Assembly: GCA_035610365.1 (NCBI GenBank)
Contig: CM069433.1
Location: 134,620,545 to 134,684,544, forward strand
From: Aquatica leii
Lineage: Eukaryota > Arthropoda > Insecta > Coleoptera > Lampyridae
Direction of reading: 5' to 3'
Length of the DNA stretch: 64,000 nucleotides
The stretch's first letter is position 1; each line of letters opens with the position of its first letter. The position numbers and the translations under genes are program-made. Below, piece by piece: positions 54,485 through 64,000 of this stretch. Under the pieces are notes generated by a model. That model did not search any database. It had not been told where the DNA came from and worked only from the letters and a program-made list of their open reading frames with translations.

Positions 54485-55050
54485 CGGAATCTTTGAGCTT
54501 AATTTTCAGCAGTTTCCAGGTGTTTGATTAACTTGAAACTTTGCATGCGTTTCACGGACCGATGACAATGCAATAATTCATTAAAAAGTTTTTATTATCC
54601 TAATTAGGATCGTCAGGATTAATTGATTTCTTTAGGGATCCTCTGCATGAGAGTGACAAAGACAGAGTGCGTGAACTGCGCAGGTGTGCATCTCGACAAA
54701 GCCTATCGCGTTTAAATCGTTCCAGTGTATTTCACTATTACCACTTCGTGCCGGAGCAGGTAATTTGCGCGCCCGCTGCCTGCCTTGGATGTGATAGCTG
54801 TTTCTCAGGTTCCCTCCCCGAGAAATAAGGTCTTACTGTCGATAACTACTGTTTCCAATACGTTTTTAGTTCGTAAGATATTTCATAATCACATGTCCGC
54901 AAAAATTGATTATTGATAAATCGAATTAAAATACGGAAAATAACTGATAGCTTAGAAAATTGAAAAAACACGCTTTTATAGGTACCCGAACTAAAAAATA
55001 GAAAATAAATAATAGTTTAAAAAAAACTAAAAAAACACGCTTATAATAAT

Positions 55051-55109
55051 AATTTATAATTACAAACAAAATTATTAAATTCAGAGCAATAATATATAAT
55101 TATAAACAA
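55051..55109. repeat. Left arm of a perfect 59-bp inverted repeat
   Basis: Identical over 59/59 bases to the reverse complement of 55537-55595, with 427 bp between the arms. Confidence 0.95.
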
Positions 55110-55536
55110 AATCACTAAATTCAGAGTTAAAAGCGTGGGGTGCATCTATAATCATTGTTACAATTATTCTAAAGGCAGCTATCAATAAGGGGAGAGTTAT
55201 GAAAATATAGAAAAATCCTACAAATAACAGTTTCACTGTATAATGTCTCGGCAAGTACACGTTAAACTATTGTTACAATGATAAATTTATTTCTGTGAAC
55301 ACAAAATATAATAAAAAAAAACCTCTGATCTTTACAAAAAAATTATTAGATTTAACAAAAACAGTGCAGCTGTAGAATATCTCGTCACGTATGTATTCAA
55401 ACGTCGTGTTTAGTGACAGTATTATATACATAATACTGTCAGTCAAATGACAAATTGACAGCAATAGTCGAACTGAATACATGTTAAAACAATGATTGAT
55501 ATAATTAATTACAAAAAAAAAAGAAATAACAGATAC

Positions 55537-55595
55537 TTGTTTATAATTATATATTATTGCTCTGAATTTAATAATTTTGTTTGTAATTATAAATT
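55537..55595. repeat. Right arm of the 59-bp inverted repeat
   Basis: Reverse complement of 55051-55109 without mismatch. Confidence 0.95.
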
Positions 55596-55856
55596 ATTTT
55601 CTTCTTTTTAGTTCGGTTATTTATAAAAGCGTGTTTTTTTAGTTTTTTTAAATTATTATTTTTTATGCTTAAATTACGCATAAGTTGTGCGTCTTACGAA
55701 TGATATCTGAAAACATTTCTCTCCGTGTAGAATAAATTAATTCATACAGTTGTTGATTTTTTATATCAAAACAACATGATTTTAAATGACGTTGACGCAA
55801 AGTGATTTTCTAAGGTTGTAGACTAAAGGTAAAACAAAGAGGCAGAACTAAGACCC

Positions 55857-56032
55857 GGCTGCATAAAGCATTGTTAACTTTGACGATATAGTTAAGTACG
55901 TGGTCATGTTGTTAAGCGTCGTCATTGGTACAAAATCAATTGTCTTGCTGACGACATTCTTAAATCAATAGCTACGATTTAGTTAACAACGGCGTCAGCT
56001 AGCAACATAGTTAACATTGTTTTATGTAAACG
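55857..56032. mobile_element. Small MITE-like inverted repeat (~175 bp)
   Basis: GGCTGCATAAAGCATTGTTA at 55857 is matched inverted by TAACATTGTTTTATGTAAAC near 56010-56030. The end resembles the GGGTTGCACAAAGCA end of the MITE at 24839, suggesting a related Harbinger-type family. Confidence 0.55.
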
Positions 56033-56039
56033 AAGTGTT

Positions 56040-58330
56040 TTGCATAGACTAACTAGAAGCGCTATTGAGGTTAAATTCGCCAACGTTTTCAAGCAGACAT
56101 TTAGTAATATCTTACCTCTTGTTTGAAACTTTTTCTGTTTTGGTATTTCAACAACTATTTTACTACCTTATTTATGTTTTATAAAATATTGCAAAGGTTA
56201 AATATTAAAGTAAAACTAAACTTTTATCGGTGTTTTCATATTTGACGTCATTATAAATTTAACTTTAATCAAATAATTTTTTTTAATTATGCAGTTTGTT
56301 TTAAAAATATAAATTTTTTATTTGTAAAATTTATACGGTATTCTATAAAAACTATTTTTTTTTTATTTTGACAGAACTAAATGTAAGAAAATCAAACTAA
56401 GGTATTTTTTTTATTATTATTATAAACATGTCATTTTTAATAATTACGCATTATCTAATTACAAAATAAGCATTTACAATTACAATTGAAGACGAACATC
56501 AGATAATCTTTATTAATTTTCTTAGATTTTTTCAAATTCGTTCTTACTAGAACATTGAACACATTTCTAAGCAAATATGGTAAAGCATCTCGGTTAACAA
56601 CATTACATATCAGAGTAGCATGTCATGTTACGTATGATGTCACTCTGGTGGTTCAAGTTTCTAAATAATGTAGTATCTAATTGTCTTTGTTGAAACAAGT
56701 TTCTTCCCTATATGCACGTTAAAAATATTACACAATACCTCGCTTACGTTCTTCACCTCTGACATGTATGTACGCATCTACATTTACTTATTATTTACGA
56801 TTTATTTACGTCTCTAGGTGAAGTAAGAAATGAATAAATTTAGGCTTACTTATAAATTCGCTTTATGTAAAATTATACCTACCACTGTAGACAAGTTAAA
56901 TACCATAACTAACGTTGATACATGCTCTTGCACTTAGTACCCCACAGCTTCATTACTATATAACGCCGCATAATGACATTTTCACCCACATACGTCTCGT
57001 ATGTGTTACAAAGCATCCGTAATTTACTGTTAAAAGCTCTGTGACTAACATACTATTAATCTTACTCTATCATTTATGCAAATGCTCTTGTTTGCATGTA
57101 CATCAGCCATGTAATTAGTAAAAATAAAGAGCATTATACATATTTATATTTATTTATTCAATTGTATTTGATAAATGATGAATATTTCTAATTGTTTGCA
57201 TTATTCATATACGACAAACTGTAATAATTTATCATTACGCTTTTTTTGCAAATGCATGATTAGTAATCTGTAGACACGTTATGCAAACATAAAATAATGT
57301 TTTATTAAAAAATAAAAAAAATTATTTTTAATCAAAAGTTAAAAATTTTCATAGATAGAAATATTAAAATACATCAAGTATTTAAATTTATTCAAATAAT
57401 ACAGACTTAGTTTAATTTTTGGATTGATTTAGACTCTACACAATTTTTTGTACAAAAAATAATTTCTTAACTGTGCAGTCTCATTCAGTAATTTGTGTTA
57501 AAAACCACGTTTTAAAACTTGAATTGTAGATAACAGTTATTTATATAACAAGTGTGCAATTAAGAATTATTGGACAACCCGCAGTATATGGTCCAGCAAG
57601 CGCAACAAGTAAAGCTAATAAATAAAGCAAGTTTATAAAATTTCAATATGGAGGATTTCCATAGTAAAACATTTTTGAACTTGGAGAATATTTAAGGCGA
57701 TTTAAAAAAACTAATAGAATATTTTAAGCAAATATACGGCAAAAGTGTAAAAGGAAATTTCTGTGATCGTAGAAGTATAATTCGCCAGATTTATATAAAT
57801 AAGCGTTGACTGAAGAAATGTTTTCTTCGGTCAACGAAATAAGTGAATGTTAAGTGGTAGGTATTCCTCATTATTTTTTCCTTGTTTGTTGTGTTGTGTT
57901 TTAATAAAATTAGTTACATTGAAACGATTGAGACGCAAAATTAGAAGATTCTAAATTCAAAAAAATTCATGTCTATTGTACAAGAAACAATACGATTAGC
58001 TCCTGTATATAAGCAACCAACAATCTTCTAACAACACCATAAGAATAAAGTAAAGTTTTATGCGACCTTTAAACAATGATTTTGATAATTTAGACAAACG
58101 CGTAAATTTATAAAAACAATTTATATAAGCTGTTTCAAGTAAGACATTAAATTGGTAAGTAATTTAAAAGTAACAAAAGACGTGCTTGAATGATTTAAAA
58201 AATATGTCAAATAATTAAAACAAATTGTTAATAATAAATAAACTGAATTTTATAGCTGCAACTAGTGAACCAGTACATTGTGACGCCAAAGAAATAAGAG
58301 AGATGGTATAGTAAATGGTTAAAGTAATTA
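56040..58330. other. AT-rich intergenic, nothing recognised
   Basis: About 2.3 kb with no recognisable gene or clear repeat. Confidence 0.5.
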
Positions 58331-58334
58331 TGTC

Positions 58335-58540
58335 ACTCCCTAAATTGTTAATGACTTAGCTGCATTGAATCTTCAAGAGGCAAAAATCTCACAACCTAGT
58401 TTACTTTTTACACGGCGACGGTTCGTAAAGTTAAAAAGCACACGTCGTCACGAAACGTTGCTGTTTAAAAAGTTGTGAGTTTTTCGTCTCTCCTACCTGA
58501 AGGTTCAATACAGCTAAGTCAGTAACTAATATTAGGAGAA
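58335..58540. mobile_element. Foldback/MITE-like element with ~70-bp arms
   Basis: The left arm 58335-58405 (CTCCCTAAATTGTTAATGAC, TTAGCTGCATTGAATCTTCA) pairs with 58465-58540 read in reverse (TGACTTAGCTGTATTGAACC, AAAACTCACAACTT), with several mismatches. The centre has a further CGACG/CGTCG inversion. It has no coding capacity. Confidence 0.7.
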
Positions 58541-58984
58541 AAAAAGTTACCACTAAAGTGTTAACTAGCAATGACGCTTAAGTCGATAAATAAAGACTGA
58601 AAAACTCACATTCGAACGATTGATATGACAATCTTTTCGAATATAGGTTCGTTTTATAAATCGTATTAAAAATGCGCAATCACATGATATGATCAGACTC
58701 ATTTTCCAAACTGGATACTGAGTTTGTGATTAATTACCGATAATACGTCCTATTTCGAAATTTGTGGAAGTTGATATAGACATTTACGCAAACTAACAGC
58801 CTCCGCTGTCATTAAAAATAGAATATCACTTGAGCATTTTTGTCAATTGAATCTACCACTGCAATTTCTATTTTATTTGACGATGTGATTAAAGTTTTTG
58901 TTGAGAATAAGTTCAGACAAAATTATGATGCGAGCGAAATGAAAGTTGACCATTATATGTTTAGTTATAATATATGAGTAGTAT

Positions 58985-59640
58985 AATCTTTGAAGCACAG
59001 GTCTTCTTCTTGTTGGATTTTATGTTTATATGTATGTTTAACTTTATTTGTTCGCCTAAGTGTTACAAATTAATTATATTTACCTTACATCACATTCTAT
59101 TTACATTTATTACATTTCCTTGTTTTCTCCTTCATACTTTTTCCATCCAACTTTTTTTTTGGCTCCCTGCACTCATTCCTCATGTGTTTAAGGTCTCCCG
59201 TCTCTTCTCCACATAGTCTGCACACTTTTTTCCTCGTTTCTCCATTATTTGTTTCCTACCTCGCTAACATTTTCTTTTTTTTGTTGTTTTTATTTCCTTT
59301 TCCCTTTAGATATTCTGGCACCTCTTCTCCCTTGATATTCTTATAATTCACATTATATCTGTCTTCTTTTATCTTTGTTCATTTTTCCCTATCTCTCCTT
59401 ATTGTTTCTTCTCCTACCCCTACTCCCTCTTCCCTGAATCTTTCTATTTCTTATCTCGCGTACCCGTTTCTTTTATATATTTATCTCCGCCGTCCTGCCC
59501 GTACTTCAGTTTTTCTCCTTTTATCTCTTTCTTTCCATTTCTTTCTTTCTCCTCCCTCCTTTTCTAAATACCATAATTTTTGTTTTCTCCGTGTTTACTT
59601 CCGTTTCTTTTTTTATTTATGTATTTTTCCAGCGTTTTTA
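58985..59640 (-). pseudogene. Non-LTR retrotransposon RT, 3' half with C-terminal CCHC finger (broken)
   Basis: The minus strand reads LIKTLEKYINKK, then GENKNYGI and KRRREKERNGKKE, corresponding to the LEVNxEKTKIMVFRKGGRR block after the RT active site, through several frame changes. At 59226-59162 a frame reads VCRLCGEETGDLKHMRNECR, a C-X2-C-X8-H-X4-C finger typical of the C-terminus of R1/I/LOA-type elements. It is the continuation of the RT at 60523-60825, separated from it by an inserted DNA transposon. Confidence 0.65.
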
Positions 59641-59650
59641 TCAGCTATCA

Positions 59651-60520
59651 GCCGTATTCATAGTCGTTTGCCGGCGACTTGCTGGCGGTTCTCCGCTCGC
59701 CAGAAGAAAATTTCAATGCATAATCGTTCGCCGCAGCGACGCGCATGCTTTCTTCAACAAACTTCAGTAAAAAGCTGGCAAGTCGCTGGCAAACGGTTCG
59801 AGGTAATTACGGCAATTCTCTGGCATTTAGAAGTTGCGAATTTTTGTTATTTGTAAAAATAAAATGGAACATGATTTAAATATAATTTATAAGGCAAACA
59901 GAAACATTTTTGATGCAAATTTACATACTTCGTCGGTATCAAATAATGAAATTAGTATAAATATGTTTTTCCTTATATTTTTAATTTTATTTCATTTTTC
60001 TTATTTAAAAGCTGACATCTGATTATTAATTTAAATATTATAGGTATATCCGATACGTGGAAAACCTATTAGTGCTGTATGACACTATACTTATTTCAGT
60101 AATGAATTCACTATTGAAAATTCTCGCATTGAAAAACATACTGAAAATGTATCTGTGTATGCAATTGTGGAAATTTTTAGTAGGTTTTAAAGTTTATAAT
60201 GAAGATCAATTTAAAAAACGGTACAGATTTAGAAAAATTAGAGTACTTGACATTTTACTACCAATCATACAAGACGGCGAACTAATTACTAATAAAGAAT
60301 TACCGGTTTCTGTATTAATTGCTATATATCTAAATTTGAATAAAAATATCCTTTTCGTCTGTCGATTATTTTACAGCCATCGTAAAAACACAAATAATAT
60401 GTTTACTATCGTAAATAGGTAACCAGCTGCAGAAATTCGCTGGAGAAACCTCCAACGAAACCGCCAGCAAATCGCTGGCGAGTCGCTAGCAACTCGCCGG
60501 CGATTGTCTATGAATACGGC
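59651..60520. mobile_element. PIF/Harbinger-like element inserted in the non-LTR RT
   Basis: GCCGTATTCATAG at 59651 and its exact reverse complement at 60508-60520 mark the ends. The inverted similarity continues inwards with repeated GCCGGCGA, TTGCTGGCG and TCGCCAGCG words. The interior has a plus-strand fragment resembling a Harbinger transposase N-terminus. A 3-bp target duplication is not evident. Confidence 0.7.
60057..60422 (+). pseudogene. Harbinger (HARBI1-like) transposase N-terminal fragment
   Basis: DQFKKRYRFRKIRVLDILLP then NKELPVSVLIAIYL resembles the FxxRFRxSKxTVxxLL...ISxxxQLLIALRFYA region at the start of PIF/Harbinger nucleases. Nothing of the catalytic DDE domain follows before the TIR, so this copy is internally deleted. 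The first ~45 residues have no recognisable motif. Confidence 0.55.
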
Positions 60521-60522
60521 CG

Positions 60523-60825
60523 TTATTTCTCCGCATACGCTAAGGACCACACCTGCACTGTCCCTACTACTATTTCTCCTATCTGTTGTCCTCTCATTGT
60601 TTTCTCCAAATCCCTAGTATATACTGCTAACTGGCTTGGGGCAGTGGGCATCCCTGTCTCAACCCTCTCCTTGTAACGAATTTCTCGCTTTCTTCTCCAT
60701 TCACTTTCACTCTGCTTTTCGTTTTTTTGTAAATTTCCTCCATTTAATCTTTCATTTATTTTTATTCTCTTCATGTATTCCCACAATTTTTCCCTGTTCA
60801 CTCTGTCGAATGCGGCTTTTTATGT
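60523..60825 (-). pseudogene. Non-LTR retrotransposon RT, central part, interrupted at the active-site block
   Basis: The minus strand from ~60823 reads KAAFDRVNREKLWEYMKRIK (motif A, without its first Asp because the copy is truncated there), then ERVETGMPTAPSQLAVYTRD, an altered form of the GLRQGCPLSPxLFxxYxxDL block, and VQVWSLAYAE. SLAYADD should follow. Instead the frame stops at 60523, next to the Harbinger TIR. The other half resumes at 59640. Confidence 0.75.
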
Positions 60826-60839
60826 AATTCTAATAAAAG

Positions 60840-61500
60840 TTTACATAAGATTTGTATCTCTTATTTTATAAACTATTTTTCGTTTGGTAATTTGGTATTT
60901 ATGTTGATTTGCCGTCCGTACGGTTGTAGAATTGCACGTTCCTAAGTTATTGCAACAATATTAAATTTTGTGATCCTATTTATCAAAACTGTAAAACATG
61001 TGAAACCAACTTTTATCTAAAATATAAGTTTATACAATTTAGCAAAGATAGTTGACTTAACAGATCTTACTTATTTTGTGGTACTAGGAAATTCATAGTT
61101 TCCTATAAGTGGTTTAACTAGTACTTAGCTCCGTTTCTACGAGATGACGTTAAGCCTAAGATTTATTAACGAATTTAGCACCCGAATGTGATAAAACTAT
61201 GGCAATGTGTTTTATATGGTTGCGGAAAGTGCATTAGAGTATGCCAGTGCTGAAGAGTCCAAATAGAACGAAATAGCTGTCTACTAGTCTTTAAAGATGG
61301 TTTCTGAAATTATGTAAACAAATTACCTTTTCTTGATGACGCACATAGGGGTATTTGATGGATCTGCGTTGTCAATTATTATTTTTTAATTTATATCAAT
61401 TCTAATACATTTTACTCAATAAAACAAAATATATAACGTTTAATTTACCTATATTTATCGATTCAAAACAAAAAAAATACATTTTTATTAACTTTATCCT
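60840..61500. other. AT-rich intergenic, nothing recognised
   Basis: No supported feature between the non-LTR fragment and the Transib-like relic. Confidence 0.5.
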
Positions 61501-61509
61501 AAAAAATTG

Positions 61510-63000
61510 TATCTTTACCTGATAATTGATCAACGATACTAGACTTTGCAGCCATAATTAAATCGATTGTTTCTGGCAAAAAAGAACTCGGTTTTATTTT
61601 TTTTACGCTTTTCATACTACTTGGGAAAAAGTCTGAACTTAAAAGCAATCGATTAAATATATTTCTGTTACAATCTTCTCTGAAGGATTTTCGAGCGAAA
61701 TCTTGACGATCTGATCGAAAATGCTTATTATGCGCTTCTGAATCTTTTTCTGACAGCTGACAATAGGCAACAAAACTTTTTTAAATATAGTTGTACGATG
61801 CATAAGAATTTTGTGCATTATTGGGGTTATTCTGAATTAATTACATGTCCGCTGGAAATTATTTCTAGCACCTGTATATCAGGTCATAATGAATGCCTCT
61901 TATTTTTAAATCAATTTTGGGTCCTTACAAAATCTGCGGCTCCTATTGCTGTCATTTGTATTGCCAAAATTTGCCTTTGGCCTATCTACCAATGTACCAG
62001 TTTCTTTACGAGATCTAGCACGGATATCTATTTTTTTTCTTTCAATATTTTTTTCTGTTTCTGTTTTTTAGCTTTGTACTGTTAATTTATAAGCCAAGTG
62101 GAGAATGCTTTTAAATACACAAATTCTGGAATGTAGAATTGAAATCCCAAACTCTAAAGCTTCAGGATGAATTTTTGTTTTTGAATCCAATCGTTTCAAC
62201 TTCTTTGAAGTAGGTAGTAAATTTTGTGCCGGTAGCAGCATGTTTTACTAAAAACTTTTTTTAAGTTTATCTTTATTCCTTTTAGTGACTTAACAGAGTT
62301 TGTGACATTCTTCCGTTATATCAGTGCTCTCTTTCACGGAACGGAATCCTATAGGTCGTAAATGTCAGAGAGAAGAAGGTGTTGGGTTTTCGCATACTAT
62401 CTTTTCATCTGCTCTATTACAAGGTAACCGTAGACGGATGAAAGAACTTTTTAAATGAATTCGTGTCTGAATCTGAAACGTTTTTAAATTTTTGTTTGAA
62501 TTGAATTTGTTGATATCCGTTACAACCCCATCTACAAATTATCTTCAGTGAATCTTGTTCTTGTTTTTTAAATGTTATTAGGACCTCTTCTAGAAAGGTT
62601 GACAAACGCATAACGGTTAGGTTAATCAAAGACTGCAAATAGCTTGCGACGCAGGTACTCGATACCTTGCACGATTCTGCTGGGCGGTAACATTCTTTTT
62701 TTCTTTTTGTAGAAGGCTATAACAAGAGAAAATGCTCTTGCTAATACCTAAAATTATTTCATACTATCGACAAGTCAAATCAGCTTCTACAAACATCACC
62801 AACGCTTGTAATAGAGTAAGGGAGCAAGTTTATTCATTTCTGCAACGCTATCTAGGCTGTATGAACAATTGTTGCATTATCTGAGATAGATCATATCTCT
62901 TCAGTTTTCCTCCTTTCAGATCTTTCACTTAATTCACAGAATGATTTACATAGACGGTCAGGAGAAGAGCTTTGCCACGAGAATCTCAAAGGTTCCTTCA
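61510..63000 (-). pseudogene. Transib/RAG1-type transposase relic (probable), heavily decayed
   Basis: Minus strand, many frames. FCELSERSERRKTEEI at ~62945-62895 is the N-terminal part. RWGCNGYQQIQFKQKF at ~62540-62490 corresponds to WGCDGSSxxSxYKQKF, with the catalytic Asp changed to Asn. RPIGFRSVKESTDITEE is near 62360. HPEALEFGISILHSRICVFK is in a frame near 62165-62105. GNTNDSNRSRRFCKDP-like text is near 61960-61915, IMHKILMHRTTIFKKVLLPI near 61820-61760, and SEKDSEAHNKHFRSDRQDFA then RKSFREDCNRNIFNRLLLSS near 61755-61640. The last block resembles the Glu-containing SExxxExxNKxFRxxR motif of RAG1/Transib. Family assignment is from memory of motif order and is not certain. Confidence 0.55.
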
Positions 63001-63009
63001 AAACATGAA

Positions 63010-63500
63010 GCGTTGTATTTGCGAAATACGTTTCGTGAAACTAAAGTGTCTACTTTTTCACTGCGTTTATTAAGTGAAAAAAAATTACAACAAAAAAAAT
63101 AACAATCAAGTAGAAAACCTTTTATATTAATTACATATTTTAAAAAAACTTGATATTTTAGTGCGAGAAAGTTTATAAACTAATTGGTTACTATAGAAAA
63201 AACTTTTTTACAAAAACAAAAATAAGTATCTATGTTCCGCCAACACAATCATAGTTTTAAAAACCTATAAATAACGGTGAAATAAAAAGAAGATAAAGTA
63301 TAAAACTAAGAAATTAGTTAAAACGAGCTCACAAACATCACAAAATGAAAACCAACTAAATGAAGAATGTTAGCACTAAGTAGATAAGAAACAACCAATT
63401 TAAAACATAAATGGTCATTGTTGTGTTAGTAGCTTCTAGAATAAAAATGAGACACTGTAAAAAAAGATGCTAATTGTCGCTGTAGCTATAATACATGTAA
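63010..63500. other. AT-rich intergenic, nothing recognised
   Basis: No supported feature. Confidence 0.5.
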
Positions 63501-63502
63501 TA

Positions 63503-64000
63503 CAGGGTTACTACAAAAGAAATAGACAACTTCAACTGCCTGTAAAACAAAAACTATTAGAGATAGTAACCTAATTACTTTTTAGTTATGTTGAGAAACT
63601 CTCAAAGTTTCGTTTGTTACTATTGGTAACGCTGTAGTGTTTTGTTTGTTTGTTGTAGAAGCTGAAATGGCAGAAAATGCTGTGGAAAAGGCATATTGCG
63701 TGTTGGAATTTGCTAGAACGCAATCAGCAACTGTTGTCCAACGACATTTTAGAACACGTTACCACAAAACGCCACCGACTAGACAGTCAATCTACGACTG
63801 GTATAACAAATTCGAGACAACGGGATGTTTGTGCAAAGGGAAGAGCTCGGGAAGACCAAGAGTTTCGGAAGAAAACGTTGAACGGGTTCGTGCTGCCTAC
63901 ATAAGAAGCCCACAGAAATCCACATCTAGGGCAAGCATGCAATTACAAATTCCACAGCAAACTGTATGGAAAATCTTGCGGAAGCGACTGTACATGATGC
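63503..64000 (+). mobile_element. mariner/IS630-like element E, left part (runs off the window)
   Basis: TA (63501-63502) followed by CAGGGTTACTACAAAAGAAA is a typical left end. It has the same CAGGGT start as element B. The transposase begins 164 bp further in. The right end is outside the window. Confidence 0.7.
63667..64000 (+). CDS. mariner-like transposase (DUF4817-type head), open to the window edge
   Basis: The ATG at 63667 opens a frame with no stop through 64000 (111 full codons). MAENAVEKAYCVLEFARTQS, then HFRTRYHKTPPTRQSIYDWY and NKFETTGCLCKGKSSGRPRV, form the head HTH with the GRPR hinge. VRAAYIRSPQKSTSRASMQL then IPQQTVWKILRKRL form the second HTH (SxRxxxxxLxIxxxTVxxIL). The catalytic domain would lie beyond the window. 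Unlike relics A to D, nothing here is broken, so this may be the youngest or an active copy of the group. Confidence 0.85.
   Translation, partial: MAENAVEKAYCVLEFARTQSATVVQRHFRTRYHKTPPTRQSIYDWYNKFETTGCLCKGKSSGRPRVSEENVERVRAAYIRSPQKSTSRASMQLQIPQQTVWKILRKRLYMM

Larger units (their letters stand above)
54427..55640. mobile_element. Possible MITE-like element(s) bounded by AACACGCTTTTAT motifs
   Basis: AACACGCTTTTATTAGTTCG at 54427 and its inverted form near 55611-55632 (TTCGGTTATTTATAAAAGCG) frame about 1.2 kb. Further copies of AACACGCTT lie near 54968 and 55034. The interior contains a perfect 59-bp inverted repeat and an (ATGT)9 run. No transposase is seen. The class is unknown, and there may be two nested elements. 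Confidence 0.45.

Noticed and set aside
61798-62085. 95-codon plus-strand open frame
   Set aside because: It is antisense to the Transib-like relic, whose motifs explain the sequence better.

Overview
The window is eukaryotic, almost certainly arthropod and most likely insect. It is mostly AT-rich DNA filled with relics of many transposon classes. No host protein gene, rRNA or tRNA could be supported, so this reads as an intergenic or heterochromatin-like graveyard of mobile elements. The species cannot be named from the sequence.

Layout, left to right. 1-1.7 kb: 5'-truncated non-LTR retrotransposon (minus). 2.2-6.1 kb: a nearly complete pogo-like DNA transposon with inverted ends and TA target duplications. 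6.8-7.5 kb: 3' end of a Penelope-like element. 9.2-10 kb: internally deleted Ty3/gypsy relic. 12.03-16.36 kb: a young Mag-like Ty3/gypsy element with identical 156-bp LTRs and a 5-bp target duplication, but a broken pol. 16.6-17.0 kb: probable tyrosine-recombinase relic. 17.3-19.2 kb: a second pogo-type relic. 19.4-21.0 and 22.2-22.7 kb: two piggyBac relics, with a second Penelope-like 3' end between them. 22.8-29.0 kb: a decayed BEL/Pao element carrying a Harbinger-type MITE. 31-45 kb: relics of mariner/IS630-type elements (DUF4817 or related helix-turn-helix heads) and an internally deleted piggyBac. 45.6-45.9 kb: a third Penelope-like 3' end. 45.94-53.60 kb: an apparently intact, GC-rich Ty3/gypsy element. 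54.4-58.5 kb: MITE-like inverted repeats. 59-60.8 kb: a non-LTR reverse transcriptase split by a Harbinger-like insertion. 61.5-63.0 kb: a relic resembling Transib/RAG1-type transposases. 63.5-64 kb: start of a mariner-like element whose transposase is still open at the window edge.

The standout is the 7.67-kb gypsy element. It has LTRs of 1221 and 1224 bp with a 4-bp target duplication, a tRNA-Lys-type primer site, gag, and a pol of 1264 codons in the -1 frame. The gag/pol overlap carries an in-frame GGGAAAC heptamer followed by arms that could form an H-type pseudoknot. Pol ends, after integrase, in a second copy of the Gag double zinc knuckle, with the same unusual histidine-to-valine change. 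Each LTR holds three ~110-bp repeats built from hairpin-forming half-units, and nearly all the difference between the two LTRs lies in that array.

The elements do not form a pathway with one another. Their relation is one of nesting and age: old relics (BEL, non-LTR, piggyBac, Transib-like) were hit by MITEs and other transposons, and two LTR retrotransposons arrived recently. Family names rest on protein motifs read by eye and on memory of the families; no database search was run.
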